From positions 620,001 to 684,000 of the forward strand of contig NZ_JAGJEC010000002.1 of the NCBI RefSeq assembly GCF_018100785.1: DNA of 64,000 nt. The letters run 5' to 3'. The notes beneath the pieces are model-generated. The model was not told where the DNA came from. It did no database searches and saw only the letters and a program-made list of their open reading frames with translations. Position 1 is the first letter of the stretch. The number at the start of each line of letters is the position of its first letter. Below are positions 26,741 through 35,796 of this stretch, piece after piece. Position numbers and translations under genes: made by a program. Source of the DNA: Maribacter sp. MMG018. GTDB taxonomy: Bacteria > Bacteroidota > Bacteroidia > Flavobacteriales > Flavobacteriaceae.

Positions 26741-28318
26741 ATGAAAGCAACAATGAAAAGAATAGGCATGCTGCCGTTTGTAGCGCTAACACTAATGGGT
26801 TTTGTATTTTTTTCCTGTAGTAAAGATGAAAGCGCAGGAGGCCTTGATTCTGCTAATGGAACAGCTGAAGCAGATATAAATGAAGTGGTGGCCAACCTTT
26901 CGTACAATCCCGATGAACTTTTGGGTGTAGTGGACACGGGCAGCTCCAATACGGCCCGAACTCCCGGAGAAACCGTTGATTCTCCTCCCGTTGAAGAAAA
27001 TAATGTAACCACAAATTGCTCTACCACTGATTACAATCTTAAGACCAATTACGAGGAAATTGCCATTTTAAAACCCAATGCAGGGGTTATTTGGCCAGGA
27101 GCTTTGGTCAAGATAGATGCGAACTTAAGAAATGGACTTCCGACCCCCGTAGCACCCGATAGGGCTCCTTTGTCCTTTCGAGTAGACCTGCCCGGAATAG
27201 GCGAAAACGGGAATTTTACTGTTGATAATCCGGATTTTAACTCGGTGGACGCAGGAATTGATGTTGCCTTGGAATGGTGGAATGCCAATGCCTATCAAGA
27301 AGGTTATGTAAATGAAGCAAGTTCTTTTTCGGATTCCAAGACATCGTACAGCTCCAAACAAGTGAGTATGGACCTTGGCGTAAATATAGAGTGGGCATCT
27401 ACTGATTTTAGTTCACAGCTCAGTTACGAAAGCACTTCGGTGAATAAAGTGGCCAATATGGTTTACAAACAGGTGTTTTATACCGTTTCCATGGGAACGC
27501 CATCCAACCCCTCGGCTGTTTTAGGAGATGATGTTTCCGCCTTGGAGATAGAATCCATGTTCAATTCAAGTGCTCCTCCAGGGTACATTAAATCTGTAAG
27601 TTATGGCAGAATCATTATGTTCAGGTTGGAAACTTCCTATCAAGCAACTGGAACCGAATTGGAAGCGGCCTTGGATTATGCTGCGGGCGAATCGAATAAT
27701 ATTTCTGTGGATTCAGAAGTTAAGAGCAAAGAGATCTTAGCGAGTTCCAACATTACCACCATTGTAATAGGAGGGAACGCCGAAGTTGCCTCAGAGGCCG
27801 TAAGTGCAAGGAATTTTGGTGACCTATCCCCAATTATAAAAGGGGAAAATGCTGTTTATAGTAGGGATAATCCTGGAGCTCCCATTTCGTATACCGTTCG
27901 GTTTTTAAAGGATAATACCCTTGCCAAAATGGGGTATACGGAAGATTATCAAGTGGAAGAATGCATCAGTGAAGGTAAAACCCATAGAACCGTTGATTTT
28001 ATAAATGATACAGGACGCACCTTCAAATTTGCCATCTCTTACAACAATGCATTGCCGGGATCGGATGGTTCCGTAACAAAAGCCGATCTCGATGATAATC
28101 CAAGTTTATGGAAAACAAGCAATGTAAGCGGTTCTATCAAGACCATTCAGCCACCAAACGGGGCTTATGATATTACTATTTGGGTACAGGACGAAGATGG
28201 CGCCGATGTATATCAATACGATATTGGTAACAGCACCAGTGATAGTAATAGTTGTCATAGGGCAACCACAGGATTTTTAGGGTGCTGTTTAAAGATAGAA
28301 CAGGTAGACTGTTTATAG
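26741..28318 (+). CDS. Cholesterol-dependent cytolysin-like lipoprotein
   Basis: A 525-residue lipoprotein (lipobox VFFSC, Cys26) of the thiol-activated cytolysin family. After an acidic linker, family motifs follow in the order seen in pneumolysin: WPGALVKIDANL, DRAPLSFRVDLPG, the YKQVFYTVSM strand, SVSYGRIIMFRLET, the Gly-Gly pair G344-G345 that acts as the pore-forming hinge, and PGAPISYTVRFLKDN. Domains 1-3 thus look intact. The C-terminal domain (about 410-525) is unlike classical domain 4: the Trp-rich undecapeptide (ECTGLAWEWWR) is absent and it ends with four cysteines. It belongs with the CDC-like proteins of Gram-negatives. Receptor and target are unknown. Confidence 0.88.
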   Translation: MKATMKRIGMLPFVALTLMGFVFFSCSKDESAGGLDSANGTAEADINEVVANLSYNPDELLGVVDTGSSNTARTPGETVDSPPVEENNVTTNCSTTDYNLKTNYEEIAILKPNAGVIWPGALVKIDANLRNGLPTPVAPDRAPLSFRVDLPGIGENGNFTVDNPDFNSVDAGIDVALEWWNANAYQEGYVNEASSFSDSKTSYSSKQVSMDLGVNIEWASTDFSSQLSYESTSVNKVANMVYKQVFYTVSMGTPSNPSAVLGDDVSALEIESMFNSSAPPGYIKSVSYGRIIMFRLETSYQATGTELEAALDYAAGESNNISVDSEVKSKEILASSNITTIVIGGNAEVASEAVSARNFGDLSPIIKGENAVYSRDNPGAPISYTVRFLKDNTLAKMGYTEDYQVEECISEGKTHRTVDFINDTGRTFKFAISYNNALPGSDGSVTKADLDDNPSLWKTSNVSGSIKTIQPPNGAYDITIWVQDEDGADVYQYDIGNSTSDSNSCHRATTGFLGCCLKIEQVDCL

Positions 28319-28451
28319 GTCTTTTTATTTCAGGCAGTCGGCCGCTCAAGTGGGGTTCAACCATTTGATGCCGGCTGTTATTATCGTATACGATTTTATG
28401 TAACTGACTGAAAATAAATAATTTTAGTTAGGACGGGTAGAGGAGAGGGCA

Positions 28452-30623
28452 TTATTTCTTGGCCTGTACCAATTCTAGTTGGTCTAGGCTTACGTTGGTA
28501 GTGAACATGCCGTAATTTACGATGGCCTTGCCCTTTTCAATACTGTCTATACTGCCCACCGCCTTGCCATCTTGCATGCGTACCCGGTCGCCCACTTTAA
28601 AGACGGGTCGGGGTTTGTTCTTTTCTTTGATGATGGCCTTTTTCTTTTCTATTTTCTTTTTTTCGCGTATGACCTTTACCTCTTTTTGTACTTCTTGGGC
28701 TACCTGTGCCTTTTTGGCGCGTTCCGCTTTCGCTTCTTTGGCGGTTTTCTTTTTACGTTTGCTGTTTTCTGTTTCTACAATGCGTAAAAGCTCGGAGATC
28801 AATGGGCGTTTCTTGTTGTTCTGAAAATACTTGTCTGCCGCAATGTTCACCTTGTTGCCCAACTGGATCATGCGCTGATCATGGTCGTATAGCTCTTGGT
28901 AGTTCTCTAGTTTGGCCTTGATCTTGGCGTTCAATTTTTCTAAACGGGCGGCCTCTTCCCGTGCTTTGGACTCTTCTTCTTGCAATCTAGAGCCTGTTTG
29001 TGCCATTTTACTGCGTTCTTTTTGCAATTTGGCAATGGTGGCATCAAAACGCACCTTGCCGCGCTCGATCTTCTTCTTGGCCTTGTTGATAAGGGAGTAG
29101 GGGATGCCGTTCTTTTGGGCCACTTCAAAGGTAAAAGAACTTCCTGCCTGTCCCAAGATCAATTGAAAGGTAGGTTCCAACGTTTTGCTGTCAAAGAGCA
29201 TATTGGCATTGGTGGCATGTGGTAGTTCGTTGGCCAGTGCCTTTAAATTGGCGTAATGGGTGGTAATGACGCCATAGGAGCCCCTTTCGTAAAATACCTC
29301 TAAAAAGGCTTCTGCCAAAGCCCCGCCCAGTTCCGGGTCGCTACCCGTACCAAATTCGTCTATCAAAAATAAAGTGCGGTCGTTACAGCGCTTTAAGAAT
29401 TGGTTCATATTCTTTAACCGGTAACTGTACGTGCTCAGGTGGTTTTCGATGGACTGGTTATCACCGATGTCGGTCAATATCTTATCAAAAAAGCAAACCT
29501 CGCTGCGTTCGTGAACGGGAATCAATAGTCCGCTTTGCAGCATTACCTGCAACAGGCCAATGGTCTTTAGCGTGATACTTTTTCCCCCGGCATTGGGTCC
29601 CGAGATAACGATAATGCGGTTTTCGTTGTGTAGTTCTATTGTCTGCGGGTATGTTTTCTCTCCCTTTCTTTTGTTGCTTAAAAATAGCAAAGGGTGGTAA
29701 GCATCTCGCAGATAAAGGCGCTGTTCTGGGTTTAATTTAGGCTTTAAGGCGTTAATATCTTGTGCGTATCTGGCTTTTGCGGCCGTAACGTCTATTTGGC
29801 TTAAATAAGACTGATAATCGCTTAGAAGAGCTCTAAATGGCCTGATTTGATCCGTTAGTTGGTTTAAGATTCGCTGTATTTCCTCTTTCTCTTCAAATTC
29901 GAGATTATTCAGCTCCCTACTGTATTTTAACGCGGCTTCCGGTTCTATGTAAACAATACTTCCGGTCTTGGAGGTGCCCATTACCGCTCCCTTTATTTTT
30001 TTTCGGTACATGGCCTTTACCGCCAACACCCTTCTGTTTTCCACTACAGACTCCCTAATGTCGTCCAGATAGTCCGAAGATTGGTAGCTGGCCAGTGCCG
30101 CACCGAAGCTCTGGCTTATCTTGCCCCGTACCTGGTTCATTTGACGGCGGATGTTGAACAGGCTGTCGGAAGCATTGTCCTTGACCTCCCCAAAACGGTC
30201 GATCACATTATTGATCAATACGGGGATTTCCTTGTTCAGTTCCAGCTCCAGCGCAAATTCATGCAGCAAAGGGTAGTATTCCTTGAATTTTTTAAAGAAT
30301 TTCTGATGGGTGGCCACCGTATCACAAATACTGGCGATGCGTTTAAAGCCTTGAAGCTCTAATGTGGTGTTTTCTATTTTTAACAACTTCAGTTCTCCGC
30401 TGATACTGTCGAAAACATGGCCGGGGATTTTATTGTCGCTGATCAACGATGAAAGATATTCCGACGTTTTGCCCAGTGACAGCTCCATTTCTTCTTTATC
30501 GGGCAAGGGCATTATTTCCAACGCAGCCTGTTTTCCCAGATCTGTTTTGCATCTATCGGCTACCTGTTGTAAAACGGTAGGGAATTCTAAATCTTGAAGT
30601 GTTTTGGAATGTATCTTGGCCAC
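28452..30623 (-). CDS. mutS2: MutS2 family ATPase without Smr domain
   Basis: A 723-residue MutS2-type protein. The ATPase has Walker A ISGPNAGGKSITLKT, Walker B FLIDEFGTGSDP and the signature region before it. A long charged coiled coil (about 510-640) precedes a KOW-like C-terminal domain (GDRVRMQDGKAVGSI). The usual Smr endonuclease domain of MutS2 is missing: the protein ends just after the KOW-like part. MutS2 acts on branched DNA and on collided ribosomes in Gram-positives; the Smr-less Bacteroidetes form is less studied. It is divergent from ung. Confidence 0.9.
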   Translation of the reverse strand: MAKIHSKTLQDLEFPTVLQQVADRCKTDLGKQAALEIMPLPDKEEMELSLGKTSEYLSSLISDNKIPGHVFDSISGELKLLKIENTTLELQGFKRIASICDTVATHQKFFKKFKEYYPLLHEFALELELNKEIPVLINNVIDRFGEVKDNASDSLFNIRRQMNQVRGKISQSFGAALASYQSSDYLDDIRESVVENRRVLAVKAMYRKKIKGAVMGTSKTGSIVYIEPEAALKYSRELNNLEFEEKEEIQRILNQLTDQIRPFRALLSDYQSYLSQIDVTAAKARYAQDINALKPKLNPEQRLYLRDAYHPLLFLSNKRKGEKTYPQTIELHNENRIIVISGPNAGGKSITLKTIGLLQVMLQSGLLIPVHERSEVCFFDKILTDIGDNQSIENHLSTYSYRLKNMNQFLKRCNDRTLFLIDEFGTGSDPELGGALAEAFLEVFYERGSYGVITTHYANLKALANELPHATNANMLFDSKTLEPTFQLILGQAGSSFTFEVAQKNGIPYSLINKAKKKIERGKVRFDATIAKLQKERSKMAQTGSRLQEEESKAREEAARLEKLNAKIKAKLENYQELYDHDQRMIQLGNKVNIAADKYFQNNKKRPLISELLRIVETENSKRKKKTAKEAKAERAKKAQVAQEVQKEVKVIREKKKIEKKKAIIKEKNKPRPVFKVGDRVRMQDGKAVGSIDSIEKGKAIVNYGMFTTNVSLDQLELVQAKK

Positions 30624-30771
30624 AATATTATTTAATGGGAGGCAAAGGTAGTTATTGGGATCGAAAAGTAAAATTTACGGATGGCCGTAATCCCTTTTTG
30701 TTTCTTTGATCATAAAGAACCGGGTGTACTTTACGTGGTAAAATGCATAAGTTTGTCAAAAAATTATAAAA

Positions 30772-31437
30772 ATGCCCGTTGATATTCACCCTAGTTGGAA
30801 AGATAGATTACGACCAGAGTTTGAGAAGTCTTATTTTGTTGGACTTACGGAGTTTGTTAAAAATGAATACGCCCAACATACCTGTTATCCAAAAGGGAGC
30901 GATATCTTTTCGGCGTTTGACCATTGTCCGTTCGATAACACCAAAGTGGTCATCATTGGCCAAGACCCTTATCACGGTCCTGATCAGGCGAACGGACTCT
31001 GTTTTTCGGTAAAGGACGGCATTCCCCATCCGCCATCGTTGATCAATATCTTTAAAGAGATAGAGACCGATATAGGGGTGCCCTACCCAAAGAGCGGCAA
31101 CTTGGAAAGATGGGCCGATCAAGGGGTATTGTTGTTGAACGCCACGCTTACGGTACGTGCACACCAGGCTGGAAGTCACCAAAAAAAAGGTTGGGAGACC
31201 TTTACCGATGCCGTGATAAAAACAATTTCGAACGAAAAGAAAGGGGTTGTATTCTTGTTATGGGGCGGTTTTGCCAAGAAGAAAGCGGCCTTGATAGACA
31301 AGAACAAGCACCATATACTAACCTCGGGACACCCATCTCCCTTAAGTGCCAATAGGGGCTATTGGTTCGGTAACAAGCATTTTAGCAAGGCCAACGAAAT
31401 TTTGGTCCGTAATGGCGAATCTCCCATTAATTGGTGA
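30772..31437 (+). CDS. ung: Uracil-DNA glycosylase
   Basis: A 221-residue family-1 uracil-DNA glycosylase, which removes uracil from DNA and starts base-excision repair. The water-activating motif is GQDPYHG (Asp65), and the DNA-intercalating HPSPLS loop is present at about residue 185. Length is normal. It lies back-to-back with mutS2, and its 3' end overlaps the convergent 31427-31861 gene by 11 bases. Confidence 0.97.
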   Translation: MPVDIHPSWKDRLRPEFEKSYFVGLTEFVKNEYAQHTCYPKGSDIFSAFDHCPFDNTKVVIIGQDPYHGPDQANGLCFSVKDGIPHPPSLINIFKEIETDIGVPYPKSGNLERWADQGVLLLNATLTVRAHQAGSHQKKGWETFTDAVIKTISNEKKGVVFLLWGGFAKKKAALIDKNKHHILTSGHPSPLSANRGYWFGNKHFSKANEILVRNGESPINW

Positions 31438-31861
31438 GATCTATGTCTGCAATAGCATGGGTACTTGCCTTTTGCGGTTTTGGGGGTAATGGTTGTATAA
31501 AAGGTTTTACCCGCATATACTCTCGCCATCTATACTGTTCCAGTACTTGCCCCATTTCAGTGGTCTCTTTGCTAGAGAGGTTTTTGAGCAAGGTGTATTT
31601 GGCGGCTTCAGAAAGGCTGTCATCTTCTTCAATGGCCTTTTTTTTCACCAAATAGCGCGCAACGGTTTGCCTGAATTCCAACGCTTGGTCGGTACCCATC
31701 ACCAAATAAGGCTGGTACTCGGCCGTAATATCAATGGCCTTGGAGCGTATTTTGTAATCGATCTTAAGCGCGTACAAGGTCTGTGCGCTGGTAGTGGAAA
31801 ATATACAGGTAAATATGAGAAATAAAAATACTTTAAAAAATGGTATCTGTTTGAAATTCAT
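31427..31861 (-). CDS. Secreted protein of unknown function
   Basis: A 144-residue exported protein (signal about residues 1-26, ending TTSAQ). The mature part is small, charged and probably mostly helical, with a Pro-rich segment (FIQPLPPKPQK) near the end. I do not recognise it. The 3' end overlaps ung by 11 bases on the opposite strand. Confidence 0.65.
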   Translation of the reverse strand: MNFKQIPFFKVFLFLIFTCIFSTTSAQTLYALKIDYKIRSKAIDITAEYQPYLVMGTDQALEFRQTVARYLVKKKAIEEDDSLSEAAKYTLLKNLSSKETTEMGQVLEQYRWREYMRVKPFIQPLPPKPQKASTHAIADIDLTN

Positions 31862-32263
31862 GTTTTTAAAATCTTTTTATTAAACAATAAGATTATATGC
31901 AAAACATCACTCTAAATTAAAAAATGAAAGCCTTATTTGTCAAGTGTAATTTTCTTAAAAAATCTTAAGAAATTATTTTGGGGCCCACGCAGTTGATGCA
32001 ATCGACGATTGGTTCGGTCATTTACCGAGACCTGGACAAATTAAATTATAGAGTGTCTAATCTTTTTTTTTAATCACTGTTGGTCTTGCATTCCTGCTTA
32101 TTTACAGGGGTATGGCTGGGTATGTGTGATTATTTTTCAGGAAGGATAAAAAAAAATGATATGCAGGGCAATAAATGGGTTGGTAGGGTAGTTTTCTAGT
32201 TAGTGTTTTCGTTACAATTAGTAAGAAAATACTGAAACTAACAATAAAGTAAAAACTACTAAC
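31862..32263. other. 402-base intergenic region before a receiver gene
   Basis: No coding frame seen. A perfect 8-bp inverted repeat, TTTCTTAA (31951-31958) and TTAAGAAA (31965-31972), lies near the left part. Just before the receiver gene, GTTAGTGTTTTC (near 32200) and GAAACTAAC (near 32233) form a loose inverted repeat that may be a binding site. Otherwise it is A/T-rich without clear content. Confidence 0.45.
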
Positions 32264-32692
32264 ATGAAAAAATTTGATCACTTAAGCTCTATCTTGTTGA
32301 TAGACGATGATGAAGCAAGTAACTTTCTTCACTCCATTTTTATTAATAAACTAGGTTTGGACATCGAGATAAACTCGGCTCTTAACGGACAAGAGGGGGT
32401 AGATTTTATTCTAGATAAAGGTCTTGAAAAACTGTCGTTGCCCTGTATGGTAATGTTGGATTTGCGTATGCCGGTAAAAGACGGTTGGGAGTTTATGAAA
32501 ATGTACGAGGAGCAAGTGCCTCAAAAACTAAAAGATCAAATAGTTGTTGTTTTGGTTACCATAAGCGATAACCAAGAAGACAAAGATAAGGCCATTGCCA
32601 ATCCATATATTGTAGATTTTGCGCAAAAACCACTATCTGACAGCACTTTCAGAAAATTGATCAACAAGCATTTTGCTTTAGAATTGGTTTAA
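32264..32692 (+). CDS. Single-domain response regulator (Rcp1-like receiver)
   Basis: A 142-residue CheY-like receiver with no output domain. Acidic pocket residues are D14-D16 in LIDDDE, the phospho-acceptor is D66 in MLDLRMP, and the conserved Lys is in AQKPLS. The KDGWEF segment after the acceptor is typical of the Rcp1-like receivers that pair with bacteriophytochromes or other histidine kinases. No kinase is nearby. It converges on the substrate-binding gene. Confidence 0.9.
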   Translation: MKKFDHLSSILLIDDDEASNFLHSIFINKLGLDIEINSALNGQEGVDFILDKGLEKLSLPCMVMLDLRMPVKDGWEFMKMYEEQVPQKLKDQIVVVLVTISDNQEDKDKAIANPYIVDFAQKPLSDSTFRKLINKHFALELV

Positions 32693-32700
32693 GACCGCAT

Positions 32701-33549
32701 TCATTGGAAAAGAAAAACATCTGGAGCTAGCCTTTTTTCTATAAGGTTCAGTTTTAGAAGCGTTTCCTGTACTTTTTCCAACGTTTCGACCGGAAGCTGT
32801 TTTTGGCTCCATGTGGTCAGGCACATCCATTCTTGAATATCCTCGAGTTTTTGTTGGTACCTATTGGCCAACGTTTTATCTATGCTAGGTATGTTCTTGA
32901 ACTCGGTGGTGTACAAATTAATTACTTCTACAATATGCCGTACAAGGTTTTTATGGGTCTCTAGAAACGTATTGGTGCCCACGAGCATAAAGCATGGCCA
33001 AGGGGTAGGGCAATCTCCCAGTCTTCTAAAAACGCCTTTGTCCACTATTGGTTTGGTGGTAAAATGCTCCCACATAAAATAGTCCGCATCACCATTTGTC
33101 AATCCTTTTACGGCACCGTCCAAATTATTAATGACCTCAAATTGCAATTCATTGGGGTTCCACCCTTTGTTCTGAGCTTGTACAAAGGCCATTAAGTGAC
33201 TTCCACTACCATATCGGCTAATAGCCACCTTCTTGTTTTCTAGGTCGTCCAATGTCTTAAAATCGCTATAGGCGGATACATGTACGCCCCATAAGAGGGG
33301 AGAGGCAATGTACTCTTGAACTATTTTGGTCGCATTTCCTTCCGTGATGCTCTTTACGATGCCCTCTGTTAGTATAATGGCAAGGTCCGTTTCTTCGTCC
33401 TCCAACATTTGGCACATTTTTCCGGTGCCTTCCGGAATATCCGTCCACTGTAGGTCGATACCCCTTTGTTCAAAAGCGCCTTCCTCGATGGCCAAGTGCC
33501 AAGGAAGGTTAAAGTGTTCGGGGACACCGATAATTTTTACCGATTTCAA
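32701..33549 (-). CDS. Cytoplasmic NMT1/nitrate-sulfonate-type substrate-binding protein
   Basis: A 282-residue protein with the type-2 periplasmic-binding fold of the NMT1/THI5/SsuA group (VKIIGVPEHFNLPWHLAIEEGAF, then a DLAIILTEGIVKSI segment and an ISRYGSGSH loop). It has no signal peptide or lipobox and no ABC permease or ATPase gene nearby, so it is probably a cytoplasmic ligand binder or enzyme, not a transport component. Its start overlaps the end of the uridine phosphorylase gene by 4 bases, so the two are translationally coupled. Confidence 0.78.
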   Translation of the reverse strand: MKSVKIIGVPEHFNLPWHLAIEEGAFEQRGIDLQWTDIPEGTGKMCQMLEDEETDLAIILTEGIVKSITEGNATKIVQEYIASPLLWGVHVSAYSDFKTLDDLENKKVAISRYGSGSHLMAFVQAQNKGWNPNELQFEVINNLDGAVKGLTNGDADYFMWEHFTTKPIVDKGVFRRLGDCPTPWPCFMLVGTNTFLETHKNLVRHIVEVINLYTTEFKNIPSIDKTLANRYQQKLEDIQEWMCLTTWSQKQLPVETLEKVQETLLKLNLIEKRLAPDVFLFQ

Positions 33550-34418
33550 TTGGATGTAAGTTTTTGAAGTGTGAATTTAATAAGTTCTTCTACCGGTTCA
33601 GAAGGGTTTTCCGAAAACGTGCCTGCCACCCTGTTTGCCAATATACAATTAAGCGATATTGCTTGGTGGCCCAAGAGTTTAGAGAGGGCGTATATGCCCG
33701 ATGTCTCCATTTCCAAATTGGTTATTTGGTGTTTGTTGTGTTCGAAACTGGACAGTACATTGGTAAAATCGGGGATGGAGGGGGAGAGTCGTAAGCTTCT
33801 TCCCTGAGGCCCGTAAAAGCCTGTATTAGTGGCTGTGAATCCTAATCGTATACGATTATCGTCAAACTTTTTTGCCAATTCCTCGTCAAAATCTATGATA
33901 TAGGGCCTTGCTTTTTTTGAAGACCATTGCGAATGGGCGATAAATGCATCTTCCATTTCTTGGTATTGATCGTAATCGCTTTCGTAGAAATGTAGCAGCC
34001 CGTCAAAACCCATGGCATATTTACTTAAAACCCAAGAATTGATAGGAATATCAGCTTGTATGGCTCCAGAGGTTCCTATACGGACAATCTGTAATCGTAT
34101 ACGATTTTTTTTAAGGGTTTTGCTTGCGAAATCGATGTTTACAAGAGCGTCCAGTTCGTTGAGTACAATATCTATATTGTCTGTTCCGATACCTGTAGAG
34201 ATTACACTGATGCGTTTTCCGTTCAATTGGCCCGTGTGCGTCAAAAATTCACGTTTTCCTTTTTTCAATTCGATGGAATCGAAGTGTTTGGAGACTTCTT
34301 TTACGCGCTCGGGATCGCCTACCGTGATCACGGTATGTGCAATGTCTTGTGGTAATAAGTTTAAGTGATAAATGCTTCCGTCGGCATTTGTGACAAGCTC
34401 AGAAGGCCTTAACGACAT
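33546..34418 (-). CDS. udp: Uridine phosphorylase-type nucleoside phosphorylase
   Basis: A 290-residue member of the nucleoside phosphorylase-I family. Phosphate-binding GDPERVK, a TGIGTDNIDIV segment, VRIGTSGA and the ribose-contacting MET motif (NLEMETSG) are present. It resembles bacterial uridine phosphorylases more than futalosine hydrolase or PNP, giving cleavage of uridine to uracil and ribose-1-P. It is the second gene of a three-gene operon (DUF1835, phosphorylase, binding protein), with 1-base and -4-base junctions. Confidence 0.88.
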   Translation of the reverse strand: MSLRPSELVTNADGSIYHLNLLPQDIAHTVITVGDPERVKEVSKHFDSIELKKGKREFLTHTGQLNGKRISVISTGIGTDNIDIVLNELDALVNIDFASKTLKKNRIRLQIVRIGTSGAIQADIPINSWVLSKYAMGFDGLLHFYESDYDQYQEMEDAFIAHSQWSSKKARPYIIDFDEELAKKFDDNRIRLGFTATNTGFYGPQGRSLRLSPSIPDFTNVLSSFEHNKHQITNLEMETSGIYALSKLLGHQAISLNCILANRVAGTFSENPSEPVEELIKFTLQKLTSN

Positions 34419-34419
34419 G

Positions 34420-35352
34420 TTACAGCTTTAAAATTCTGTTAGAATCGGTGTTATATAGGAAATTATATTTTAAGGCTCCTCCCAGGTAAACATCATTATC
34501 CTGTATGCAAGAATAATAATTGGTTTGCTGTTCCAATATTTGTTTTCCTTTTTTAGATAACCTTACCGGGTTCATCGATGTGAACAATGGTTTTAATCTT
34601 TGGAAGGCCCTTTGGTATTGCGTATCGCCAAAACCAAGATTACCCTGGTTTTTTAGAACGGTATTAAGAAAATCGGTTTTAGATTTGGGCTTTTGGTCCA
34701 GGCCAACGCGTAAAATATTGTTTTCCATTTCGTTAAGGCCGTTGGCGATACTTGGAAAACGTTTTAGGTGTGTTTTAATGGCGTCTCCCAAATAATCGAA
34801 GTGATAGTTTTCGAAATCCGTCAAGTTCTCAAGTCTGATAGGATTATTGCTGCAATATAATTGCCACACATAATCGGCATATTCAATGTCGTCCTGGTTT
34901 AAGACGACCCTGTTCTTGTACATGTTAAGAAGTTGCTCGTCGGAAAGTTCGTTTAGACTGTATAATTTGTCGGTGTCGTCCTCTTTTCCACTGCAGACAA
35001 GTGATATCTCTGCATATTTACGATGGGTGAGCAGCCAACTGATCACGGCCAACATATTTATTTGGCAAAACAGGTCGTACTCGAACCATAGTACAATATG
35101 GTCTTGTTGTTTATGGTTACAAAGAGATCTGTATTCTTTTAAAGTCTTTTCTATAAACCAAGATTTAGAAACCTTGTAGTTCTTATGAAGGAATTCGAAC
35201 CTGGTTTTCCAAAAAGATTCACTGCCTACATTGGTCAGTGTTTTTCCTTCGCAGAGCATTTCACGCCAAGTAATGACATCGCCCTTTAGGTCAAGCTTAT
35301 TCAGACGTTCCGTAAAACTGTCTCCATTTGTAATGTGTAGAAGGGAACTCAT
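34420..35352 (-). CDS. DUF1835 domain protein
   Basis: A 310-residue cytoplasmic protein with the DUF1835 start (HITNGDSFTERL, then VITWREMLCEG). Its function is unknown. It opens a three-gene operon with a uridine phosphorylase 1 base downstream. A central W-F-E-Y-D-L-F-C-Q segment is typical of the family. No catalytic motif can be named. Confidence 0.8.
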   Translation of the reverse strand: MSSLLHITNGDSFTERLNKLDLKGDVITWREMLCEGKTLTNVGSESFWKTRFEFLHKNYKVSKSWFIEKTLKEYRSLCNHKQQDHIVLWFEYDLFCQINMLAVISWLLTHRKYAEISLVCSGKEDDTDKLYSLNELSDEQLLNMYKNRVVLNQDDIEYADYVWQLYCSNNPIRLENLTDFENYHFDYLGDAIKTHLKRFPSIANGLNEMENNILRVGLDQKPKSKTDFLNTVLKNQGNLGFGDTQYQRAFQRLKPLFTSMNPVRLSKKGKQILEQQTNYYSCIQDNDVYLGGALKYNFLYNTDSNRILKL

Positions 35353-35467
35353 TTTCCGGTGTTATTTTTTGGTTGAATTGTTAAAAGTAAGGTTAAAAGT
35401 AAAAAAACAAAAGAATTTAACATAAAAAGACGCAACCCTAATAAATAACAGTTACGCAGTCAATATT

Positions 35468-35794
35468 TTAGCCTCCGACACGCTTTACTTTAAAGCCTTT
35501 TTCTTTTAAAATAACCATGATTTTATCTCTGTAATCCCCTTGTATTATTATACGGTCGTCTTTAAAACTGCCGCCTACACTTAGTTTTGTCTTAAGTTCT
35601 TTGGCCAACTTTTTAAAATCACTATCCGCTCCGGTATAACCCTCTAGAATGGTAATGGGCTTTCCTTTTCGCTTTTCGTATTTACAGATTATGGGGTCGT
35701 CTTGTAACCAGATATCGCTTTTTACCTCGATTTCTTGGGGTTCTTCCGGTTCATGATCAGGAAACAGGTTTTTTAATTGGTCTTTTAAGTCCAT
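35468..35794 (-). CDS. SUI1/eIF1-like translation initiation factor
   Basis: A 108-residue protein with the SUI1 fold in its second half: ITILEGYTG, the KELKTKLSVGGS turn, and IIIQGDYRDKIMVILK. The family helps start-site selection (bacterial YciH). It sits 2 bases after the 2OG dioxygenase gene and is probably cotranscribed with it. Confidence 0.9.
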   Translation of the reverse strand: MDLKDQLKNLFPDHEPEEPQEIEVKSDIWLQDDPIICKYEKRKGKPITILEGYTGADSDFKKLAKELKTKLSVGGSFKDDRIIIQGDYRDKIMVILKEKGFKVKRVGG

Positions 35795-35796
35795 AA

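Noticed and set aside
32701-34418. Futalosine (menaquinone) pathway genes
   Set aside because: The phosphorylase has uridine phosphorylase motifs and the binding protein resembles NMT1/SsuA, not MqnA/MqnD; no other mqn genes are present.
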